From: Candidatus Bathyarchaeota archaeon
Lineage (GTDB): Archaea; Thermoproteota; Bathyarchaeia; TCS64
Assembly: GCA_026014515.1 (NCBI GenBank)
Contig: JAOZIG010000358.1
Coordinates: 1 to 12,374 of the forward strand
Reading direction: 5' to 3'
Length of the DNA stretch: 12,374 nt
Part shown: one piece after another, positions 1 through 6,943 of the stretch
How positions within the stretch are numbered: the stretch's first letter is position 1
Layout: the number at the start of each line of letters is the position of its first letter
Program-made: the position numbers and the translations under genes
Notes under the pieces: model-generated
Databases searched by the model: none
Seen by the model: only the letters and a program-made list of their open reading frames with translations
What the model was told of the DNA's origin: nothing

Positions 1-1
1 C

Positions 2-637
2 AAAGAACTAACAGAAGGACTACCAGTTACCTACAAAGACCTCCTGAGCCTGATGATGATAGTCAGCGACAACACCGCAACAGACCTCATCACAGAGATT
101 GTAGGATTTGAGAACATCAACGCCACCATGAAAGCGCTTGGACTCAAGGAAACACAGGTAACAAAGTACTGTAGACAGATACTCTTCGACCTCGTGGAAA
201 TCAATGACCTACCACTTGAAGAGATGACCCTGGATGTATTCCAGAAGGCAGCCGAGAACGGTGACTATAAGGGCTCATGGAGTCTAGAAACAGGCGATAA
301 CGATGTTACTACACCGAATGAGATGAATAAGCTCCTTGAACTCATAGTGGGTGGGAAAGCTGCGAGTCGTGAAAGCTGCAACAAGATACTGGACATCATG
401 TCAAAGTGCCAGACCGGCGGCTACAGGATACCCAAGTATCTGCCCCTGAAAGAAGTATCGCTCCAGAGAAAGACAGGGAGTCTACCGGGGATCAGAAACG
501 ATGTCGGCGTAGTAACAATCAAGGAAACTAATGAAAGATACACCATTACTTGCTTCACCATGGGTGCAGAAGACGTCTATGAGGCTGAAGAGGTATTGGC
601 TAAGGTTAGTAAAGCCGTCTATGACTACTTTTCCTGA
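2..637 (+). CDS. Class A beta-lactamase-fold serine hydrolase, N-terminally truncated by window edge
   Basis: The reading frame is open from base 2, so the gene begins outside the window; about 211 residues are visible. The ATG codons at 53 and 56 are internal, because the residues before them (a GLPVTYKDLLSLMM-like stretch) already match the helix that precedes the SDN motif in this family. The SDN triad is encoded at 65-73, a GDNDVTTPNEM segment corresponds to the GDxRDTTTPxxM region of class A enzymes, and the KTG motif is at 470-478. The nucleophilic SxxK would lie upstream, out of view. By my alignment no Glu falls at the position of the class A deacylating Glu166 (the nearest is in SLETGD), so this may be a penicillin-binding-protein or DD-peptidase-like hydrolase, or an esterase, rather than a resistance enzyme. 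It ends tail-to-tail with the MFS gene, overlapping it by 13 bases. The fold is secure; the substrate is unknown. Confidence 0.85.
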   Translation, partial: KELTEGLPVTYKDLLSLMMIVSDNTATDLITEIVGFENINATMKALGLKETQVTKYCRQILFDLVEINDLPLEEMTLDVFQKAAENGDYKGSWSLETGDNDVTTPNEMNKLLELIVGGKAASRESCNKILDIMSKCQTGGYRIPKYLPLKEVSLQRKTGSLPGIRNDVGVVTIKETNERYTITCFTMGAEDVYEAEEVLAKVSKAVYDYFS

Positions 638-1902
638 TCTTCTTCTATAATCTCAATATATTGTCTTCTGGGAGGCTCCTTGACCCCCACCCAGAATATG
701 CTTACAGCAACCAACCCAACAAGCGCGCTTGCCCTGAAAGGCCAGACTGGTCCAAGGTTATTCCATAGCCAGCTTCCAGCTAATGAGGCTGGTGCAGCAA
801 TAGTGCCTGTAATGGTTCCAATGGTTCCCATTACGGTGGCGCGTTTCTCTTTGGGAACAAGATCGGCTACCAAGGCTTGCCACGCTGGTCCTCCAGCGCT
901 TCCCATTCTGCCTCCGCCTCCAAGTGCCTCTGATAATGCGTTTGTGCCATAGGATACTAGGTAGTGGTAGAAGCCTTTGCTCAGGGTTACGCCAAACATA
1001 GAGATGGGTGTGAGAACCCGTGAGAGACTGATGACTGGTTTTCTACCGATTCTATCGCTTAGCATACCTCCAGGCATGGCGAGTACTGTTGTTATTATTC
1101 CTCCAACTGTCGTGACGATGCCGAGTTGTGCATAGGATAAACCGATGACGTCTCGTGCGTACAAGGCTACGAGGTCATATACCATGCGTGCTGCGAAGGC
1201 GCTCAGGACCGCTACCAAGACCATTATCCAAACAGTCCTACCCAGTGTCATGGTATCCTTGACTTGTTCTTTTATAGGTGGACGGATGCGTGATTTTTTC
1301 TTCATTTCCTCTTCGTCAAATAGGGTCTCGGTTATGATGCGGTGTCGTGCATAGGTGACAATGGCGTTCACGATGATGCTAAGGTACATGAATAGTCTGA
1401 AGCCTTGAGCTGGACCCATTCTCTCGAATAGGAACCCACCTACGACGGGGCTGAATATCTGTGGTGTCGATGTTATCATCCTGTAGGCTCCGTATCCTGC
1501 ACCTCTTTCATCATCGGGGAGACTATCAGCGATAATCGCGTTGAAAGCTGGCATATAGATGCTTGTAACCCCATTCAAGACGAGAGCGGGGATTACGGTT
1601 ACCCAGTCTGTTGCCCAGAGGAACAAGATTGGGGTGAATATTCTGAGTGCTGTACCGTAGACTATAATTTTTCTTCGTCCGAATCGGTCTGCTAATACTC
1701 CTCCGGGTAACTGGAAAAGGAGTCGTTCTGATTGGGATAGCATTGATAGAAACGAGATGGCCCACACGCTTGCACCTAGGACCTCGTTTAGGTATAATGC
1801 CCAGAAGGGTCTCCACCCCATATCGCAGAGGGTTATCATGCTGGTGGTGATGGCTATGGTCAGTATGTTGCGGCTGCTGAATACGTCTTTTATCACATCC
1901 AT
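625..1902 (-). CDS. Major facilitator superfamily (MFS) transporter
   Basis: The product is an integral membrane protein of about 425 residues, the usual size for a 12-helix MFS carrier, with hydrophobic segments throughout. The signature motif A loop occurs twice: GGVLADRFGRRK after the second helix of the N-terminal half, and GGMLSDRIGRK at the matching place in the C-terminal half. A charged central loop (EEEMKKKSRIRPP) separates the halves. An odd glycine-rich stretch, LGGGGRMGSAGG, precedes PAWQALVADLVP in the C-terminal half. I chose the ATG at 1902. The frame also allows a GTG at 1938 (12 residues longer), but a TATA-like box centred near 1960 predicts transcription starting near 1934, downstream of that GTG. 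Neither start has a Shine-Dalgarno sequence. The frame, family and direction are clear. The substrate cannot be inferred, though such carriers are often drug or metabolite exporters. Confidence 0.9.
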   Translation of the reverse strand: MDVIKDVFSSRNILTIAITTSMITLCDMGWRPFWALYLNEVLGASVWAISFLSMLSQSERLLFQLPGGVLADRFGRRKIIVYGTALRIFTPILFLWATDWVTVIPALVLNGVTSIYMPAFNAIIADSLPDDERGAGYGAYRMITSTPQIFSPVVGGFLFERMGPAQGFRLFMYLSIIVNAIVTYARHRIITETLFDEEEMKKKSRIRPPIKEQVKDTMTLGRTVWIMVLVAVLSAFAARMVYDLVALYARDVIGLSYAQLGIVTTVGGIITTVLAMPGGMLSDRIGRKPVISLSRVLTPISMFGVTLSKGFYHYLVSYGTNALSEALGGGGRMGSAGGPAWQALVADLVPKEKRATVMGTIGTITGTIAAPASLAGSWLWNNLGPVWPFRASALVGLVAVSIFWVGVKEPPRRQYIEIIEEDQEK

Positions 1903-1934
1903 TGGAGATTTGTTTGACAAGATTTCACCAGAAT

Positions 1935-1974
1935 ACACTACACTGGGATGTTACGGTATAAAACATTGTAGTGT
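1935..1974 (-). promoter_or_regulatory. Inverted repeat enclosing the TATA-like box upstream of the MFS gene (putative operator)
   Basis: The 8-bp arms ACACTACA (1935-1942) and TGTAGTGT (1967-1974) are perfect inverted repeats 24 bases apart. A second, inner inverted repeat, ATGTT (1948-1952) with AACAT (1962-1966), is nested inside but off-centre. Between the arms the minus strand reads TTTTATA (1963-1957), a good archaeal TATA-box candidate for the MFS gene. A protein bound to this dyad would block TBP/TFB, so the likely role is repression. The inverted repeats are seen directly; the operator role is inference. Confidence 0.5.
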
Positions 1975-2000
1975 GTTTAGAAGCATTCCTAATCTCATTA

Positions 2001-2558
2001 TTAGAAGAAGGTCTCCATCAGGAACCCCAAAAGGAATATCATTCCTCCAAGAACAGTCATCCTTATTCCCTTGAGTAGTCTTTTCTCGCCACCAAAAAAC
2101 CACCCTGTTGAAAATATTAATCCAAGATCAATAAGAACTGCAAAACGAAGGCTAGTATTCACACTGATAAAACCCAAATAAACGAAAAGAAATGGAGCCA
2201 AGGTTACTATGCACGCGATTATGGGCGTGAAAAAGACTAGAGCAGATGAGAGTATAGTTACTATTTTTGATTCTCGTGTTTGTACGGTCCCGTCTAACTT
2301 TGTTATCATTGCTTCCTCGATCTTGCTGATGCGTTTCTCTTCCTGTATGGTCTCGGCCTCATAGACGCTGAAACCACTGCTAACACCGAGAGATATGCTG
2401 GCTGTGATCATGGTGCCAATGATAGCCCTTGTGTCTAAAACTGAACTAAAGGAGCTGCCTACTACTATTCCCAGTATCGTGAATACAGCGTCAAACAATG
2501 TGTTGATGAGATAAGGTAAACCCCTATGAATAACATCATCCAGCCTTTCATCTAACAA
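2001..2558 (-). CDS. VIT1/CCC1-family membrane protein (putative metal transporter)
   Basis: The product is a small (185 residue) hydrophobic protein with about five predicted membrane helices: two N-terminal (roughly residues 16-38 and 43-66), a charged cytosolic stretch (67-100, rich in Glu and Lys), then three more to the C-terminus. The first two helices and the start of the loop (LFDAVFTILGIVVG, SLGVSSGFSVYEAE) follow the pattern of the VIT/CCC1 family, whose members move Fe2+ or Mn2+ across membranes. The charged loop matches the place of the metal-binding region in characterised VITs, though it is short. The start is a TTG at 2558. There is no in-frame ATG or GTG upstream before the stop of the M14 gene, and no Shine-Dalgarno sequence; a TATA-like ATAAAA on the plus strand (2588-2593) would place transcription start close by. 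The family call is moderately sure; metal transport is inferred. Confidence 0.7.
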   Translation of the reverse strand: MLDERLDDVIHRGLPYLINTLFDAVFTILGIVVGSSFSSVLDTRAIIGTMITASISLGVSSGFSVYEAETIQEEKRISKIEEAMITKLDGTVQTRESKIVTILSSALVFFTPIIACIVTLAPFLFVYLGFISVNTSLRFAVLIDLGLIFSTGWFFGGEKRLLKGIRMTVLGGMIFLLGFLMETFF

Positions 2559-2603
2559 GTGAATCAGTAAATCATATAGATAATGGGATAAAAGGAGAAA
2601 GGA

Positions 2604-5159
2604 TCAACCTAACAGACTGTTGAACAATAGCTTAAAGGTTCCATGAGTCTGGCAACGATGCTGTATCCTTGGACCCATCAAGACCGCGTTACCCTCGCCA
2701 ACATGGGAGTTGATTGCAGCAATCTTGTCAACAAGCTTATCCTCGCCAACCAGCCAACCGGACTCAAGTAGATCAGATTCCGGGTAATAGGCTACTACCT
2801 CGTAGAGGTGGTTGTCTGGTCCTGGGTTGATCTTGAAGGCTGGACTACTCCAGAACAAGGCTAGTGCCTCGTCTGGCATACCGTAGGCGGCTGGGTGGGT
2901 GTTCTCGATGTTTACCCTGAGGGTGCTTCCGGGGCAATGGAACTCCTTGGCATTTAGTCCCTTCACTACGTTTGTGATGGGCAGCTTCAAGGCATCAATG
3001 GCGTATTGACAGCTTCCACCTATACAGAGGAGTGTGCCTCCTTTTTTGGTCCACTCTGCTAGCTTCTTCTTACCTTCTTCCCCTAACCCTGACTCGTACT
3101 CTGGGGGGTAAACGGGAAGAGGCCAGTCTGGGCGTGTCTCTTTCCACCATTTCTGTAACTCTTCTCCGCCTGTGATCATCTCTGGGCTGTCATGGGCGAA
3201 TATGATTACATCGTACTCGTCTAGGTCGCCTTCGAGAATATCCTCATCAAAGAGCAGATCATAATCAAAGGCGTACTGTTCAAGACAGAGTCTTGTCCAG
3301 CCTGTGTCCATGTTTCCACCCCAGAACCTGTCATACATACCAACCTTGAGAGCCTTCACTGGCTTCATCTCTGCATCGATCTCAGCCAAGGCATGGAAAT
3401 CAACGCCAACCTCTTCAGCCACTGGAGTCATCTTCTCCGCGTATCCGGGTTCAACGATGAAGCAGCCTGCGGGCAGTTCAAGGTCACCTGCCATGATGGG
3501 CTCGGTGATGCGTTTGATGGGTACGTTTTCTTTGAGGAGCATGTTTACTGCCTTGTAGGCGTGGTTCTCACGGGTATCAAGCAGGTATCCTATCTTGCTG
3601 GCCTCATCCACGTAGCCAACTGGTTTCTTGTACCCTGTGACTGGTTCTACCTGTAGGTTACTCATGTAATCCGCAGGGTGGACACTGACACCCATGAACT
3701 CCGCCATGGTATCAGTCGCAGTATCATAGGGTCTATGAGGCGTACCATCACCTCTCCTTGTGAAGCTGTCGTCTGGGAACCTTGTCTGTGTTAGGAGGGT
3801 CATCAGTAGCCCCATCTTGGGCTGAGCTAATGGTATGAGATAGCTGCCTGTGCCATGTATGTATCCATCAGCGGTGAAGGGCTCCATCGCCTTGTATAGC
3901 TTGACACCCATCTCGGTGAGCTTCTGAATCATCAACTCCATGGTACGTGGATCATGCTGATCCTCAGGAACAATAAGCACCTGTGGTGATCCATCCAAGC
4001 CACGTTCGGTTTGACGGACAGCCTTCTGGTACTGGTTCCAGAGCACTGTCTCACGGTTACGAGCCATCTGGTCCAGTAGCGCCCATGCGCTGATCTTTTG
4101 TTGCTCTACGATGTCTCTGAGGGTCCACCAGCCTCCGGGCCATGGGTTCGGGAAGTTTGTTGTGGGTTTGTAGTGGGGGAGCATCCTTGTGCCTACGAGA
4201 CTGCTTTCCTTGGTCTCGGCTTTCAGCTGCTCAGGGTGAATATAGAGAGGTGTAGCAAGTTTAGCGCTTGCAGACTCTGTGAGCATGCTAGGGATGTTAT
4301 GGTAGATTCCTATCCAGTGGTAACCCAGGTGAGCCCAGCCGCTGAAGATAGAGGCATTTACTATGCCCTGTTTTCCTTCCTCTTCAAGCTTGTACGCCAT
4401 GTGGCTACCATACCATTGGAGTTCCCTCCAGACAAGTGGGTCGCCATGGGGGTGTATTGGGTCGCTGTATGGTGAGACGTAGAGTCTTGCGCCGTATGAT
4501 CCCATGTGGTGGTGGTCTTGGTATGCTTGGGGGGGCCACGCTCTGAACATGAGCTCAGCCATGTAGTTGCTTTCTATGGTGTTGAGCATGAATGCGTCCC
4601 TGTTGTTATCGTGACCACAGTACTTGTGGTAGAGGAAAGGTGTGCTACATCCCTCGTAGTCTGTGTCAAGCCACTCGTTGTACCAGTCTGTGACCATGAT
4701 CTGGCCATCAGGGTTGAATGATGGCACCATGATGCTGATAACCTCGTCCCTGATACGTTTTGCTTCCTCGTCCTCACGGGTAAGTAAATCATATGCAAGC
4801 TCGGGGCTCATCTGTGTGCCGCCGATCTCTGTCGCGTGGAGACTCATGGACTGGATTACTACGGCTTTTCCCTCAGCCACAAGCTTCTCAGCCTCCTCGG
4901 GTTCAACGTCCTCGGGGTCAGCTATCTTCTTATTGACTTCTTGGAGTCTGTCTAGGTTGGCTAGGTTTTCCTCGCTGCTGATCATGACCGCTAGGAATGG
5001 GTTGCCTTCTGTGGTTGGACCCATCTCCATTACCTTGATGCGGGGTGACTCTGTTTCAAGCAGCATGAAGTATTCTACAATCTTGTCCCATCGGGCTATC
5101 TTTCGGTCTGCGCCTAGTTGGTGACCGAAGAACGTCTCGGGTGGTGTGTTCTTTGTCAT
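2604..5159 (-). CDS. M14-like zinc carboxypeptidase, large cytosolic form with C-terminal glutamine-amidotransferase-like region
   Basis: This 851-residue protein has an N-terminal M14 metallocarboxypeptidase domain (about residues 10-330). The zinc ligands are His108 and Glu111 (SLHATEIGG) and one of His216-218 (QDHHHMG). NPDG (149-152) and NNR (185-187) correspond to the substrate carboxylate-binding Asn/Arg region, and Glu295 (LTESAS) is the candidate catalytic base. The C-terminal half (about 390-851) has alternating beta strands such as LKVGMYDRFWGG (604-615) and YDVIIFAHDS (649-658), like the class I glutamine-amidotransferase-like domain found in long M14 relatives. No signal peptide or membrane anchor is seen, so it probably acts in the cytosol, unlike the secreted bacterial long forms. 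The ATG at 5159 has no Shine-Dalgarno sequence but a TATA-like CTAAAT lies 26 bases upstream, suggesting a leaderless transcript. All key residues appear intact. The substrate is unknown. Confidence 0.88.
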   Translation of the reverse strand: MTKNTPPETFFGHQLGADRKIARWDKIVEYFMLLETESPRIKVMEMGPTTEGNPFLAVMISSEENLANLDRLQEVNKKIADPEDVEPEEAEKLVAEGKAVVIQSMSLHATEIGGTQMSPELAYDLLTREDEEAKRIRDEVISIMVPSFNPDGQIMVTDWYNEWLDTDYEGCSTPFLYHKYCGHDNNRDAFMLNTIESNYMAELMFRAWPPQAYQDHHHMGSYGARLYVSPYSDPIHPHGDPLVWRELQWYGSHMAYKLEEEGKQGIVNASIFSGWAHLGYHWIGIYHNIPSMLTESASAKLATPLYIHPEQLKAETKESSLVGTRMLPHYKPTTNFPNPWPGGWWTLRDIVEQQKISAWALLDQMARNRETVLWNQYQKAVRQTERGLDGSPQVLIVPEDQHDPRTMELMIQKLTEMGVKLYKAMEPFTADGYIHGTGSYLIPLAQPKMGLLMTLLTQTRFPDDSFTRRGDGTPHRPYDTATDTMAEFMGVSVHPADYMSNLQVEPVTGYKKPVGYVDEASKIGYLLDTRENHAYKAVNMLLKENVPIKRITEPIMAGDLELPAGCFIVEPGYAEKMTPVAEEVGVDFHALAEIDAEMKPVKALKVGMYDRFWGGNMDTGWTRLCLEQYAFDYDLLFDEDILEGDLDEYDVIIFAHDSPEMITGGEELQKWWKETRPDWPLPVYPPEYESGLGEEGKKKLAEWTKKGGTLLCIGGSCQYAIDALKLPITNVVKGLNAKEFHCPGSTLRVNIENTHPAAYGMPDEALALFWSSPAFKINPGPDNHLYEVVAYYPESDLLESGWLVGEDKLVDKIAAINSHVGEGNAVLMGPRIQHRCQTHGTFKLLFNSLLG

Positions 5160-5181
5160 GGGTATTTGTTGGTGTTCGTGG

Positions 5182-5187
5182 ATTTAG
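5182..5187 (-). promoter_or_regulatory. TATA-like element for the M14 gene
   Basis: The minus strand reads CCTAAATCC here, the most AT-rich run in the 62-bp gap. Its centre lies about 26 bases before the A of the ATG at 5159, the spacing expected for an archaeal leaderless transcript. The match to consensus is weak; position is the main argument. Confidence 0.3.
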
Positions 5188-5221
5188 GGTTACGCATCAG
5201 GAAGATGATACCAATAAACCA

Positions 5222-6343
5222 CTAACTGGAGAGGAGAGCAGCCTCTACTGCATCCCCAAACTCAACAGTATTACATGAGCCACCGAGATCAGGAGTCCTG
5301 ACTTTACGTTCCCTCAACACAGTATTAACAGCGCCATCTATGCTCGTCCAAGCCTCTTTGAGACGTTTATCACCGTGTTTGTCGCCTAACCAGTTCAACA
5401 TCATACCCACGCTGAGAATCATAGAGGTCGGGTTCGAGACTCCACGTCCAGCGATATCAGGAGCACTGCCATGTGTAGGCTCAGCAAAACAATAATCATC
5501 ACCGGCATTGATGCTACCAGCCAAGCCCATGCTTCCCTGTAGTGCTCCGCTCATGTCGCTCATGATGTCTCCGTACTGGTTTGGCATCACCACCACATCA
5601 TAGTGGTCTGGTCGCATGATTGCCCAGTAGCTCCAAGCATCAATCCAGCTATACTCGGTCTCCACTTCAGGGTACTCGGGTTCAATCTCCTCAGCGATAG
5701 CCTTGAATAATGCATCACCCTTGCAGATACCCCACTTAGCGGCTACAGTGAGTCTTGGTTTTCCATCTCTTGGTGCACCACGTCTCGCCTTATAGTCTCC
5801 TGATAGTGCTAGCTCGTATCCTCTGCGTATGATTCTTTCACAGCCTTTTCGTGTCTGGATATAATTGTCTACAGCTAGCTCGGTGGTGCCTGCCCTACTG
5901 AACATGCCGCCCACACGGACATACATGTGCTCAGTGTTCTCACGAAGCACAAGGAAGTCAATATCACCGGACTCACGATCTTTTAGCACGCCGTCAACGC
6001 CCTCCCTGAGTCTACAAGGGCGGATATTTGCGTACAGGTCTTGATCGAGGCGTTGATTAATGGGAAGATATGGTCCGGGGAGCTTGCCGAGGTACTCTGG
6101 TAGCCCTACTGGCCCCTTGAACCAGCAGTCTGCTTCGTAGAGGAGGTCTCGGGTGATCGCTGGGTCCCAGCCCTGCTTCATATCGTGGTCCGCGTAGAAT
6201 TTGGCGCCGAACTCGTAGGGTCCGATTAGCTCTAGGCTGAGGCTATGTTTCTGTTCCACAGCTTGTAGAATCTTGATTGCTTCAGGTACTATCTCGTAGG
6301 CTATCCCGTCACCTATTAATGCTAAAATCTTGTAACTGTTCAT
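5222..6343 (-). CDS. Isocitrate/isopropylmalate dehydrogenase-family NAD(P)-dependent beta-decarboxylating dehydrogenase
   Basis: This 373-residue enzyme oxidises and decarboxylates a 2-hydroxy acid with Mg2+ or Mn2+. The full family scaffold is present: GDGIAYE at 11-17; Arg98 and Arg108 in RLDQDLYANIRP; Arg134 in FLVLRENTEHMYV with Tyr141; invariant Lys203 in AAKWGICKGD; metal-binding Asp235, Asp259 and Asp263 in SWIDAW and NQYGDIMSD; and HGSAPDIAG from 291. Asp296 in HGSAPD is the residue that favours NAD+ in isopropylmalate dehydrogenases (NADP+-isocitrate enzymes have Lys there). The segment before Arg98 (GPYLPINQ) fits neither the classical isopropylmalate pattern nor the isocitrate SxN pattern, so isopropylmalate, homoisocitrate, tartrate/malate or isocitrate all remain possible. 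No leucine or TCA genes lie nearby. The ATG at 6343 follows the YbaK stop by 38 bp, and the AT-rich minus-strand run TTATTTTTT may be its own promoter. Confidence 0.9.
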   Translation of the reverse strand: MNSYKILALIGDGIAYEIVPEAIKILQAVEQKHSLSLELIGPYEFGAKFYADHDMKQGWDPAITRDLLYEADCWFKGPVGLPEYLGKLPGPYLPINQRLDQDLYANIRPCRLREGVDGVLKDRESGDIDFLVLRENTEHMYVRVGGMFSRAGTTELAVDNYIQTRKGCERIIRRGYELALSGDYKARRGAPRDGKPRLTVAAKWGICKGDALFKAIAEEIEPEYPEVETEYSWIDAWSYWAIMRPDHYDVVVMPNQYGDIMSDMSGALQGSMGLAGSINAGDDYCFAEPTHGSAPDIAGRGVSNPTSMILSVGMMLNWLGDKHGDKRLKEAWTSIDGAVNTVLRERKVRTPDLGGSCNTVEFGDAVEAALLSS

Positions 6344-6352
6344 GGGATTGAG

Positions 6353-6381
6353 TTCGATTTGGGGTTGAAAAAATAATCGAA
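6353..6381 (-). other. Inverted repeat between the YbaK-type and dehydrogenase genes
   Basis: The 7-bp arms TTCGATT (6353-6359) and AATCGAA (6375-6381) are perfect inverted repeats 15 bases apart and fill most of the 38-bp intergenic gap. The minus strand contains a run of six T between the arms. It could be an operator, a weak terminator after the YbaK-type gene, or a chance repeat. Confidence 0.3.
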
Positions 6382-6846
6382 TCAGCTACGAACCCGGGCA
6401 ATTTGCGCCCCGTTGACTCGCTGCATCTCCTCCGGACTCATCAATGTGAGTGCCATCTCTGAGCCGCCTCCACTGTAGACCTTGTTTTTCTCCAGTACCT
6501 TGGGGTCGAGGAGGAATGTTGCCTCATATCCGAAAGCTGGTGTGCCTCCAACAGGGTACCCTGATTTCTCCAGTACTTCATCTGGTTCCGCTACTCTTGG
6601 ACGCTCTATTCCAAGAGCTTTGGAGACCCTGCTCGTGCTAGCGCGGTGTTCTCCTTTCACGATTGCTACGATAAGCTGGTCTTCTGGTCCAATCATGGCT
6701 ATGCTTTTAACAAAATCCTCTGGTTCAGCTCCCACGGCTGCAGCTGCTTCAGCGACGCTGTGTGTTGACTGGTTGAATGTAAGTAACTCTGCGTCTATCT
6801 CATGTTCTTTGATATAGGTTCTGAGTTTTTCCTCGTATTGGCTCAT
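6382..6846 (-). CDS. YbaK/EbsC-family aminoacyl-tRNA deacylase (prolyl-tRNA editing type)
   Basis: This 154-residue protein is the normal length for a stand-alone YbaK/ProX/INS-type domain, which hydrolyses mischarged aminoacyl-tRNAs (for example Cys- or Ala-tRNAPro) in trans. Family features in order are HSVAEAAAAVG (29-39), DFVKSIAM with the conserved Lys47, the ligand-pocket loop GYPVGGTPAFGY (96-107), Asp114 (LLDP) and YSGGG (124-128). The charged N-terminal helix (residues 1-17) is also typical. Lys47 and the GGxxAFG loop are intact, so it is likely active; which tRNA it edits cannot be told. The ATG at 6846 has no Shine-Dalgarno sequence, with a TATA-like CTAAAA about 28 bases upstream. 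It is the first gene of the leftward series and divergent from the luxE-type operon. Confidence 0.88.
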   Translation of the reverse strand: MSQYEEKLRTYIKEHEIDAELLTFNQSTHSVAEAAAAVGAEPEDFVKSIAMIGPEDQLIVAIVKGEHRASTSRVSKALGIERPRVAEPDEVLEKSGYPVGGTPAFGYEATFLLDPKVLEKNKVYSGGGSEMALTLMSPEEMQRVNGAQIARVRS

Positions 6847-6871
6847 AATAGGGAGATTTGGGGGTGTGGAG

Positions 6872-6877
6872 TTTTAG
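6872..6877 (-). promoter_or_regulatory. TATA-like element for the YbaK-type gene
   Basis: The minus strand reads GCTAAAAC. Its centre is about 28 bases upstream of the ATG at 6846, which fits a nearly leaderless archaeal transcript. The consensus match is weak. Confidence 0.3.
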
Positions 6878-6895
6878 CGGTTTCCCTGTTCTATC

Positions 6896-6903
6896 TTAAA
6901 TAA
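6896..6903 (+). promoter_or_regulatory. TATA-like box for the luxE-luxC-SDR operon
   Basis: TTAAATAA is the most AT-rich octamer of the 97-bp divergent gap. With archaeal geometry it predicts transcription starting near 6925-6927, leaving a short leader of about 18 nt that contains the Shine-Dalgarno sequence before the TTG at 6944. The sequence is seen directly; the role is inferred. Confidence 0.45.
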
Positions 6904-6906
6904 TTC

Positions 6907-6919
6907 GTACTACTAGTAC
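6907..6919 (+). promoter_or_regulatory. 13-bp perfect odd palindrome in the luxE-type operon promoter (putative operator)
   Basis: GTACTA-C-TAGTAC reads the same on both strands apart from its central base. It sits between the TATA-like box (6896-6903) and the predicted transcription start near 6926, where a bound dimeric regulator would block RNA polymerase entry. No regulator gene lies in the window. Confidence 0.45.
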
Positions 6920-6931
6920 ATTGATCCCATT

Positions 6932-6940
6932 GAGGGTGAT
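6932..6940 (+). promoter_or_regulatory. Shine-Dalgarno sequence deciding the TTG start of the luxE-type gene
   Basis: GAGGGTGAT has a strong GGTGAT match to the anti-Shine-Dalgarno sequence and ends three bases before TTG at 6944. The GTG at 6936 and the ATG at 6939 are in other frames and hit stop at once, so they are not starts. This is the clearest ribosome-binding site in the window. Confidence 0.6.
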
Positions 6941-6943
6941 GAA

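Noticed and set aside
2..637. Antibiotic-resistance beta-lactamase
   Set aside because: The fold matches, but the deacylating Glu is not evident, the nucleophile is out of view, and there is no mobile-element or resistance context.
680..952. Plus-strand open frame inside the MFS gene
   Set aside because: Antisense shadow of a well-supported MFS protein; the Pro/Ala-rich translation has no recognisable domain.
2581..2606. Pyrimidine-rich run after the M14 stop as a transcription terminator
   Set aside because: The minus strand reads TCCTTTCTCCTTTTA without a long uninterrupted T tract or a hairpin, and the same bases can be read as the TATA-like element of the VIT-type gene.
4098..5124. Several long plus-strand open frames opposite the M14 gene (for example 4098-4475 and 4663-5124)
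   Set aside because: They lie fully inside the 851-residue M14 frame, encode low-complexity Ser/Val-rich proteins with no family resemblance, and lack ribosome-binding sites or operon context. They reflect codon bias of the real gene.
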